From positions 49,941,275-50,005,274 of the forward strand of contig OX578146.1 of NCBI GenBank assembly GCA_951213105.1: a stretch of DNA of 64,000 nucleotides, written 5' to 3'. A model generated the notes under the pieces. The model did no database searches, was not told where the DNA came from, and saw only the letters and a list, made by a program, of their open reading frames with translations. The stretch is from Amaurobius ferox (taxonomy: Eukaryota > Arthropoda > Arachnida > Araneae > Amaurobiidae). Of the stretch, positions 57,233-64,000 are shown one piece after another (the stretch's first letter is position 1; every line of letters begins with the position of its first letter). Both the position numbers and the translations under genes were made by a program.

Positions 57233-57905
57233 ACCAGAAACGAAATTGAAGAAGGGCTGGAGGGAAATTCAGGGGGGGGGGGGGCACAACAGTCCTAAAG
57301 GGGGGGGGGCTCATCAAAAAACACGATTAATCATTAGCATTTATAAACCATAATAGTTACTATTATATATTTCAATTCATATAAATTATTAACAAATAAT
57401 TGCATATTTATATTTGTAAGCTAGAGATGATTATTAATGTCCATATAGCTACTGTACATCAATAATAATAATAATTACAATTGATTTTAATGTAAGAATT
57501 AACCAGTAATAAAGCTGTTAATAATTTTGTAGAAACATTCTGAAAGTTAATACAAGTTAATGCTTAATATTAACTCTTACCTACTTATCAGTTGATTTTG
57601 AATCCATAATGTATAACAGTGAACCCCGCAATAATACAAAACTATCCTAAATACTAATGTAATAATTTTATATATATAAATAAATTAATCATTAGTATAA
57701 TCATAAATTCAGATAAATTAAAAAAACTTTAAAACGAAGTAATTTATAAAAAAAAATCTCAAAGAGATTTTTTTTAAGGCAAAATTTGAATCACATTTTA
57801 TATGAATTTTCGTATCACTACTAAAAGTTTAATATTTTTATCAGGGAGCTGAGTATACCCCTTGGGGGACTTAGCCTCTCTGACCCCCTACCTGCTTCGA
57901 CCCTG
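57233..57905. mobile_element. hAT-like MITE in PLE arm
   Basis: Ends CAGGGCCGTAACCAGAAACG and CTACCTGCTTCGACCCTG form a short TIR starting CAGGG. It is flanked by ACACAAAG (57225-57232) and ATACAAAG (57906-57913), an 8-bp TSD with one change. The opposite PLE arm shows the empty site (GTACACGAAG as complement). It has two G runs near 57274 and 57301. Non-coding, AT-rich interior. Confidence 0.75.
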
Positions 57906-57929
57906 ATACAAAGACTTATATTTTTGAGT

Positions 57930-57971
57930 GCCAGAGTACTTTCAGACGTCACAACGTCCATCATCAGTGGC
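57930..57971 (-). ncRNA. Hammerhead ribozyme motif with intact core (left PLE arm)
   Basis: Minus-strand order: GCCA, CTGATGA, a U, stem II GGACGT-TGTG-ACGTCT, GAAA, GT / ACT, C, TGGC. Stem I (GCCA/TGGC) pairs fully. Stem III (AGT/ACT) is a short palindrome without a loop. Cleavage would follow the CUC-type triplet. All core nucleotides are present; one extra nucleotide follows CUGAUGA, as in sister copies. Short stem III is a known feature of PLE-type hammerheads, which may act as dimers. Confidence 0.65.
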
Positions 57972-58023
57972 AATGTTAATGAAGTGACAGACATGAGCTT
58001 TTACACAGTCCGAAATCACCCGG

Positions 58024-58409
58024 GGGCCAACGGCCGTACCGTGCTGAAAACACCGGTTCTCGTTAGATCACCGAAGTCAAGCAGCATCGGGCGCGGTTAG
58101 TACTTGGTGGGTGACCACCTCGGAACACCGCGTGCTGTTGGCCATTTCGGGTGCGGTATCCCCGTGGTTTTGCGCGCTAGATTTGCACGCTACCACAAAT
58201 GCCGCCGTGTTCATGCGGAGTACGATCACGTTAAACATGTGGGTCCGTAAGTCCTTCCGAGAGGTTGGTGGTAGGGGAAGGAGGGTACGGTCCCTGTGGA
58301 TGCCTCCCCCACTGGGTTCCGGTCTAAATTGGGTGGCACTTCCCGGCCGTCCATACAGTTACCTTACACCTTTCTGGTAGGTCGGACGGTCTGGGTCTCA
58401 ACAACAACA
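58024..58409 (+). mobile_element. 5S rRNA-tRNA-SINE chimera, retroposed as one unit
   Basis: A near-complete 5S rRNA sequence (58026-58145) joins directly to a SINE whose tRNA-like head is reduced (GGGTGCGGTATCCCCGTGG, GCGCGCTAGATTTGCACGCT, B box lost). Then come the normal SINE body and a (CAA)n tail. The whole 386-bp unit is enclosed by the 19-bp repeat ACAGTCCGAAATCACCCGG (58005-58023, 58410-58428), so both parts moved together. The 5S internal promoter could have replaced the lost tRNA promoter. Confidence 0.85.
58026..58145 (+). rRNA. 5S rRNA-derived sequence (head of a SINE)
   Basis: 120 nt beginning GCCAACGGCCGTACCGTGCT and containing GAAAACACCGGTTCTCGTTA, GATCACCGAAGTCAAGCAGC, GGTTAGTACTTGGTGGGTGA and the end CGTGCTGTTGGC. 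The terminal stem GCCAAC/GTTGGC is intact. Box A/IE/C promoter regions are recognisable with substitutions. It lacks one base in the TTGGATGGGTG loop. It is part of a retroposon rather than a 5S gene cluster. Confidence 0.85.
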
Positions 58410-58428
58410 ACAGTCCGAAATCACCCGG

Positions 58429-58482
58429 CCGTCCAAATGGTTGCTCGTGTCCTCTGGATGAGTCGGACGGTCTGGGTCTTCT
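58429..58482 (+). mobile_element. Second, truncated SINE at the same target
   Basis: CCGTCCAAATGGTTGCTCGT, GTCCTCTGGATGAGTCGGAC, GGTCTGGGTCTTCT: a SINE end of a different subfamily. It is bounded by ACAGTCCGAAATC at 58410-58422 and 58483-58495, so it shares the target of the chimera upstream. Confidence 0.75.
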
Positions 58483-58623
58483 ACAGTCCGAAATCGCGAA
58501 TATTTATGTACTTAATTGTAATTTACTGTATTTTAGTATCGGTTTATCCGACTTCCGTATGCAAATTTTGTATTCACGATTTCGGGCTGTATAAAAACTC
58601 ATGTCTGCCATTTCATTAACATT

Positions 58624-58666
58624 GTCACTGATGATAGACGTCGTAACGTCTGGAAGCGTTCTAGCG
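58624..58666 (+). ncRNA. Hammerhead-like motif (right PLE arm), degraded
   Basis: GTCA, CTGATGA, T, AGACGT-CGTA-ACGTCT, then GGAA instead of GAAA, and GCGTTCTAGC. Stem II is perfect, but the second core segment and stem I are changed, so it should be inactive. Confidence 0.5.
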
Positions 58667-58745
58667 TGGAAACTCTAATATGTAAATCTTCGTGTACTTC
58701 ATTAATGGTGCTTTTAAATACAGTTTACTAAATTTGTAGTGTATC

Positions 58746-59690
58746 TCACTAATTGTAATGAACTTTTCAGGACAGTTTTAAAGCAGTCCCTGTCTTAATA
58801 CGGTGTAAAGGAGGATCTAAGCCCGTGTGGGTGGTGGTGGGGGGGGGGGGGCATAGGTCCTCCTTTACAAAGGGTCCCTAAAACTGGTTTATGTAAAAAG
58901 AAACAAACGTATAAAAGTGTTTATCGAAATTGACGGAATTCTGTGTAATTTTAATAGTATTTAACCGGTGAAAATTTCGTAATTTATGAAGAAAGATATA
59001 TTTGATAACAAAAATAATGAAAGTGACACTCATTAAAATACATATAACTGGAAAAATTTGACAATTTCTCGATGTTAAAATTTTATTTCAAATTAAAAAA
59101 ATCTCAAGAACGATTAATTAACCAGTAAAGTTGCTTAAGAAAATTTAGGACATATACTTTTCTGCGCATGTTAGTATAGAACGCATTTTGTGTGTCTAGC
59201 TGGAACCGTCACCGACAGAAGACAAATTATCTGTGGTTGTTCGCAGAAGTTCGCAAAAGTTCGCCTCAGCCATCTCGGTCTATCCGTTCTAGAGTTATAG
59301 CTAAAAAATGTTAGAAAAAAATTTAGAAATTTCTAAATTTTTCGAACAAAATTCCAAAATGTTGCATTTTTTAATTTCATCACTTATAGGTAAAGTCCCA
59401 GGTGCATGCAAAGTTTCAAGTTTCTACCTTCAACAGTTTGGGCTGTACAATTCATAGCTTAGTCGGTCAGTTTTACTCATCTGTGTGATATAGATTACTA
59501 TTTAAATTCCCTTTTCATCCATAGCGTAGTTCATGTCATTTTTTACATTTATAAGCAATATTATACATGTTACTTGGAAATTATCTTTTTTCTCTATAAA
59601 GATAGGAAAGGAAAATTTCGAATTATACACACTCTAATTATTCGATTTGTAAAAAATTCCATCTAATTACAGATTTTACACAAGGTAAAA
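58746..59690. other. Unique DNA
   Basis: A run of G at 58838-58849. ACAAAGGGTCCCTAAAACTG (58868) recurs within the PLE at 59919, hinting at a shared repeat. No gene is recognised. Confidence 0.4.
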
Positions 59691-59788
59691 TATTATCGCG
59701 ATAGACAAAACCAAGAACAAAACGTTTTTAAAAAACGAAAGGTCTTTTATTTAACATCCTAAAAGACGTACAAAAATTGTTAAAAACA

Positions 59789-59830
59789 GCCAGAGCGCTT
59801 TCGGACGTATATACGCCCTTCATGAGTGGC
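59789..59830 (-). ncRNA. Hammerhead-like motif of the PLE terminal repeat
   Basis: GCCA, CTCATGA, A, GGGCGTAT...ATACGTCC, GAAA, GC / GCT, C, TGGC. All three stems pair well, with stem I GCCA/TGGC and stem II of seven or more pairs. The catalytic G5 is changed (CTGATGA to CTCATGA), which should abolish cleavage. Confidence 0.6.
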
Positions 59831-60231
59831 TACATGAGTAGTAAAAGCATGGAATGTTTATATATATAGAGACCATTTTAAAACAAATTTGCATAAAATA
59901 TAAAATTGTAAATGAACTTACAAAGGGTCCCTAAAACTGGTACAAGAATATCCAAAAGTCCCAAAAATAATACAAGAAATATACACTGAAATTACACAAT
60001 AAGTTTAAACGCTGACGAATTTTAACTATTACAAGAAAAGAACTAATTCAAATTTTAGAAAAACGTCAAGCATGATATTCCTGAGAATGACGTCACAAAA
60101 AACTTTTAAGAGATTTGAATTGCAATGAGTCAAGAATGAGTCGCTAAGCATAACTTAAAATTTGAACAGGATCAAAATTACAAATTGATTCACGGTAAAT
60201 ATAAATAAAAAGGGATTCATAAAGAAGAATA

Positions 60232-60510
60232 CTAACGTGGATTGTTACAACGAACCAAAAGGAAAGTTTTTTCAAAAACGGGAAGAAATTTATCATTAGC
60301 CACATATTGAGCAAGAGCCGTAGAAAGTTTACCAGATTTGACATTGCGAGCATGTTCTGCTAAACGGATGCCAACAGTACGTTTTGTACTACCAATGTAA
60401 AATTTATAGTCACCAGTAGGGGATAACAGGGGAACGACATACACCCTAGCAAAGCTTTTAAAGTTTTGTTCTTGGTTTTGTCTATTGTATGCAGACGTGG
60501 TGCCAATCTT
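60232..60510 (-). pseudogene. PLE endonuclease (GIY-YIG) C-terminal fragment
   Basis: Open from the 5' truncation point (KIGTTSAYNRQNQEQN) to a stop at about 60235. Contains VYVVPLLSPTGDYKFYIGST, a divergent GIY-YIG start with the YIG intact, followed by KRTVGIRLAEHARNVKSGK. The R and E/H positions match GIY-YIG nucleases (GxTxxxxxRLxEH). In Penelope-like elements this domain follows the reverse transcriptase and nicks the target for primed reverse transcription. No frame break within the fragment, which suggests a fairly recent copy. Ends FLLVRCNNPR. Confidence 0.8.
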
Positions 60511-60526
60511 GATTATTATCGCGATA

Positions 60527-61196
60527 CATATATGCGTTCATGAGTTATTATATTCATAACCACAAACACATATCATTTCAAAATGTGTTCAGATAGCCTT
60601 AAACATGTTATTTCTTTCTAGAGACTGAATTTCAGAATTCTGGAGATAACAATACTTACTAAATGGACAAGTATTATATTTAATATAAATACCTAACCAA
60701 TACTGATGAACACTAGCAGAACACCTCACTATTCACCAGCAGAACATGTCTTGCAAATCACACAATAAGTAAACCCCAAGAATCACAATAAGCAAATCCC
60801 GAATGTCATAATAAGCAAACCCCGAATAAATACTTGAATAATCCCATTCTTCTGGTGCATGCATAAACAGTTATCGAACAACTTTTCTTTCACCCGTGCA
60901 CCACAATTCATATCTCTATCACACATAAAATATTTCTCAATTTTTCGGCAAATCAAATATTTCCGTGTACTGTACCTCTAAAATAACGATCTAAAAAAAC
61001 AAATATACACATTATTATTTTTTTTTTAATCGTAGAATTTTCTCGATCCTAAATTTCATTTTAAGTCTATCTCATTGGAGTCCTTTTATTAAATAGTCTA
61101 TATTTCGGGAATCTTGAAAACTATTAATTTTGAATTTTTTTTTTTAACGAACTAGCATCCCCATTACCACAAATTTAGTGTATCTATTTTACTTAA
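60527..61196. other. Unique AT-rich DNA
   Basis: Short degenerate repeats of AATCACAATAAGCAAACCCC and CACTAGCAGAACA (60690-60830). No gene. Confidence 0.45.
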
Positions 61197-61973
61197 AAGA
61201 ATCTGATGTGGGCAGCACATGACTTTCCTTATATAATGCAATGAATTTACTACTTTTACAGTAAAATAAAAATAGATTATTTTTATAGCAGATATTTATA
61301 TTCTTTCCAAGATATTGAAATTTCGTCAATGAGTCGTCATTTTCATTGATTTAGCGTCATTTTTATCCATTTGGCGAGTTTTTCGTTAATTTAGCAACAT
61401 TTTAAAAAGTCGCCAAGTTGGCGACATTCCACCAAATTCGTCACCAAAATATGGCCAAGCGTTATGGACGGAGAAATAAGTTATTCTTACAGCAGATAAA
61501 TGACTATTGGCGTTTAAATACAAAAGTATTACTCAAAGTATCTTTTTCATGAATGGAACGAGCTAGATCCACGAGAATGATGTCACCCTATGTATCGCAT
61601 GGTATTACATAGGAAAAGTGAACATGTTTCTCAATAGGAAATATTTTTTTATTTTATTTTATATGACTTTTTGATAATTATTTTGAAAAATGTGCAATAT
61701 CTCGTGAACGGTTCATGTTAGCGTTCTAAAATTTATGTCAATCGTTTTCTAATGAAAAATTACTTAAAAAATGTCTATTTGCGTAACTTTATTAGATATT
61801 TTGATTTTTTGACGATTTTTTCAAAATTTCACTCGAAAATTTAGGGGTGTTTTGAACATTCGAGTGCGTATAAAAACAATAGGCTTCCAGTGTTTACGGA
61901 TTATAATTTTTGTACCAAATTTCGTTTGAATCGGTTCATTCGTTCGTCAGTTATCGTCTCCACAGACTCACTG

Positions 61974-62005
<32 letters not shown>

Positions 62006-62155
62006 TTTCACATACATAAACAGACATCACTTCAAAAATGTTTGATTCGTGATCAGGGATGCTTGAAACGTGCTCTCCCGTCGAAAACTCGAATTCGAAT
62101 TTTCGACCCCGTGACAATACTTTCCTTATACATTATTGTATATAAGGAATGTAAA
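61197..62155 (-). mobile_element. HINE family A copy, complete
   Basis: In element sense it starts AATCTGATGTGGGCAGCACA and TGACTTTCCTTATATAATGC. It ends with the hairpin TACTTTCCTTATACATTATT...GTATATAAGGAATGTA. The hairpin arm TATATAAGGAA(A)GT complements ACTTTCCTTATATA at the start. (CA)n at 61974-62001. The frame at 61910-62203 is the same accidental frame found in other A copies. Confidence 0.85.
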
Positions 62156-62259
62156 AACACATATTATTTATTCAATTCATCTAACAATTATGCGATATGC
62201 TAAATCTCAAATTTCAGTAATAAGAAAAGAAAAAAAAAGGCTGTTTCTATTTATTTTAT

Positions 62260-63170
62260 GAATCGGACATTTTTTGTGTACACCCTTACAGTAAAAAATT
62301 TTAAAAAAGTGAAACTATTAATTTTCTTCGAACCGAACGATCTACCTACCCTTCCAACAAATTTGGAGTACCAATCTAATCCCGAAATAATTGTTTTCAT
62401 AATCTCGCATGTTTTGTTGTGGAATGTTTTGGTGTGGAGCACAGACTCAAATGATCATTTACGAAAAATTCAATTTTGCCCTGTGGAATTTATCGAACAA
62501 TTATACTGAGTATTAAACCTCAAATTTCTATATCAAAGCGAGGGCTATTCCCAATTCTTCCGCAAGTCAAACATTTTGGTGTGTGGTACCCCTTCTCGTT
62601 TGGTTTGGTTTGTGCCCTTAAGTAACAAATATTGTAAAACTTAAACTGTCTATTGTCTTTCAAATTAAACAATCTACCTTGTACCGAATTTCAAGCATCG
62701 AACTCACCACAAAGTAATTTTTCTCCTATCAATTAACATTTCAAACGTTTTAGCGTGGAGCACCCCTTCAAATAAAAAAAAAATTTGGAAAAATCGATTT
62801 TTCTAAGAGGTTACACCAAACGATTTAATAACGAAAGAAACTTTCAAATCTCTGTCTCATTTAAAAGGGGGTGCTTCATATTTATTTTGTAAAACGAATA
62901 TTTTTGGAGTGCAGCACTTCTACAGAAAGAAATATTGGAAATTTGGAAGTGTCAACACCCTTCCAACCGAACGATGTAGATGCATTTACATCAAATATCA
63001 AATTTCTATTTCATCGCGAAGTATGTTTTTTTTATCATTTCGCATTTCGAACTTTTTTGTGACGAGCACCCCCCCCCCCCCCCTCCCCCTTCAAATAATT
63101 TTCTTTCAAAAATTCGATTTTCCCGGTGAGTCTTATCGAACGGTTGACCAATGTGTACCAAAATGTAAGT
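62260..63170. repeat. Diverged tandem repeat, about four units of ~200 bp
   Basis: Recurring order: GTGGAGCACCCCTTCAAAT-type block (62430, 62575, 62755, 62905, 63060), AAATTCGATTTT, a TATCGAACG-type block and TCAAATTTCTATTTCATCGC. Similarity is low, so the array is old. A C run lies at 63067-63082. Frames through it (62258-62509, 62909-63388) are not supported as genes. Confidence 0.5.
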
Positions 63171-63529
63171 ATGTATCCCTTCAGGAAGCTCTTAAAGCCG
63201 TGACAGAAGGACAGTTAGGAATTAATAGTATGAAAATCAAAACGAAAATCCCGTTGAAAAATATTCCAAACGCCATTCGGAACAGCCTCCATTTATTCAG
63301 AAAGTCTTCTTTTATAAGCTTACCCCCTAGGACGACCCCTCACTCTCTGCGTGACAGTTCTCGCCCCAAACCCCAGCAAGCGCGGTGAAGTTTTGACCCC
63401 GGAGATGAACTCTGGAGAGGAACTTGTTTTGGGAAAATGCTGAAATAAATTTGAAACCTTAAAATGTAGTATATGGTAGAGGATTAAATAGGAAATATTT
63501 CATATTACTAATTCTTAGCGTATTTTTGC
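63171..63529. other. Unique DNA
   Basis: No repeat or gene recognised. Confidence 0.4.
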
Positions 63530-64000
63530 TTTCCCTGCAATACATGGTAATGTATACGGAAAGTATTGGAATCATGTCTAAAATTGCAACTCGAGTTTTC
63601 GATGGATCTACGCATTTTGAGACCTCTAGAACACGAAAGAGCTATTTTTTACGTGACGACTGTGTGTGCGTGTCTGTCAATCTGTCAGTGTGTCTGTGCA
63701 ATGCATGAAACCACTCTAACTAAAAAACTAATAGACCAAATTTCATAAAATTTAGCAGATAAGTCACTTGTGGGTGACCCTGGTGTTGATTAGATTTTGG
63801 TGCGATTAGGAACAGTAGAAGCTGCCTTTTTTTTTACAAAATAGCCAGCAAAAATCGCCAAAATCGAAAATAAAAGACTACGTGTACCCAAATGTATCAA
63901 TTAAATTCGTGTTTTATACGTAATTTTTGAAAGAAAAGAATAGGACCAACCCCCTTACTCTAGGACTAACCGTTCTCGAGATATTTAAGTTTTTTTTTCA
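63530..64000 (+). mobile_element. HINE family B copy, cut by window end
   Basis: Hairpin CTTTCCCTGCAATACATGGT...ATGTATACGGAAAGTA, then TTGCAACTCGAGTTTTCGAT, GTGTGTGCGTGTCTGTC, AACTAATAGACCAAATTTCA and AACCGTTCTCGAGATATTTA up to the window edge. Confidence 0.8.

Larger units (their letters stand above)
57183..58745. mobile_element. Inverted-arm PLE derivative hit by a MITE and SINEs
   Basis: The left arm starts AGTAAACTGTATTTAAAAAC and holds ACACCATTAATAACGTACAC. It continues after a hAT MITE with a hammerhead motif, GACAGACATGAGCTTTTACA and CAGTCCGAAATC. The right arm is the inverse: GATTTCGGGCTGTATAAAAA, CTCATGTCTGCCATTTCATT, a hammerhead motif, TACTTCATTAATGGTGCTTT and TAAATACAGTTTACT. The centre (58483-58580) is short and non-coding apart from the retroposed SINEs. 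Same layout as 8045-8529, but a different subfamily. Confidence 0.7.
59704..60514 (-). mobile_element. 5'-truncated PLE with GIY-YIG end and 12-bp TSD
   Basis: Flanked by ATTATCGCGATA (59692-59703, 60515-60526). On the minus strand it encodes the last 89 codons of a PLE polyprotein (60510-60242), then a 3' region and a terminal repeat with a hammerhead motif. Its extreme 3' end (59704-59725) carries an inverted copy of coding sequence from near its 5' truncation: GACAAAACCAAGAACAAAAC reads forward on both strands. The RT domain was lost at insertion. Confidence 0.85.

Noticed and set aside
58026..58145. Functional 5S rRNA gene
   Set aside because: Single copy fused to a SINE inside a shared TSD, with substitutions and a missing base; no 5S tandem cluster around it.
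61910..62203. Recurrent frames with RLHRLTDTHTHTH and SKTRIRIFDPVTILSLY (15275, 27108, 30006, 61910)
   Set aside because: They follow family A/B elements; the repeats of TH come from the CA/TG tract and the rest is the terminal hairpin region.

Overview
This window looks like a gene-poor, AT-rich stretch of a large metazoan genome. I found no intact host protein-coding gene. Almost everything recognisable is mobile or tandemly repeated DNA: microsatellites, tRNA-derived SINEs with target-site duplications (TSDs), a Tc1 element, a hAT element, a DUF4817-type mariner relative, Penelope-like retroelement (PLE) debris with hammerhead-ribozyme motifs, a solo LTR and many short rolling-circle-like elements. 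The mix fits an arthropod, perhaps a chelicerate, but I cannot name a species.

Region by region. 1-7.1 kb: a deletion derivative of a DUF4817 mariner-like element, then a tandem segmental duplication (1405-3614 and 3615-7063). Each duplicated unit holds an array of a 72-bp satellite (about 11 and 29 copies) and the same 568-bp solo LTR with an ATAC TSD. 8.0-8.5 kb: a short inverted-repeat PLE derivative with a hammerhead motif in each arm. 9.4-31 kb: many copies of four families I call A, B, C and D. They look like Helentron-associated interspersed elements (HINE/DINE-1-like), often nested in one another. Between them lie a 0.42-kb tandem array (17.9-20.0 kb), a full-length SINE (20.3 kb), a 34-bp minisatellite and the 3' end of a LINE ORF carrying an in-frame 33-bp minisatellite (21.7-22.4 kb). 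31-41 kb: SINE fragments, short tandem repeats including two CTCF-like motifs, more A/B/C elements and PLE debris. 41.9-49.7 kb: two copies in opposite orientation of a GTGACG-rich MITE, each with a SINE inside; a 1.6-kb near-perfect palindrome centred on two SINEs; and a four-layer nest, SINE > Tc1 > MITE > SINE. 51.6-53.4 kb: a hAT element with a long open frame, inserted in the terminal hairpin of a B element. 54.2 kb: a tRNA-like sequence. 57.2-60.5 kb: two PLE remnants. One has inverted arms, a hAT MITE and a 5S-rRNA/tRNA-SINE chimera at its centre; the other encodes a GIY-YIG endonuclease C-terminus. 61-64 kb: an A element, a diverged tandem repeat and the start of a B element that runs off the window.

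No operon or pathway is present. The coherent biology is the structure and history of the elements: terminal hairpins whose arm matches the opposite end of the same family, inverted ribozyme-bearing PLE ends, repeated SINE insertion at reused target sites, and datable nesting. All open frames in the satellite arrays are by-products of the repeat, not genes.
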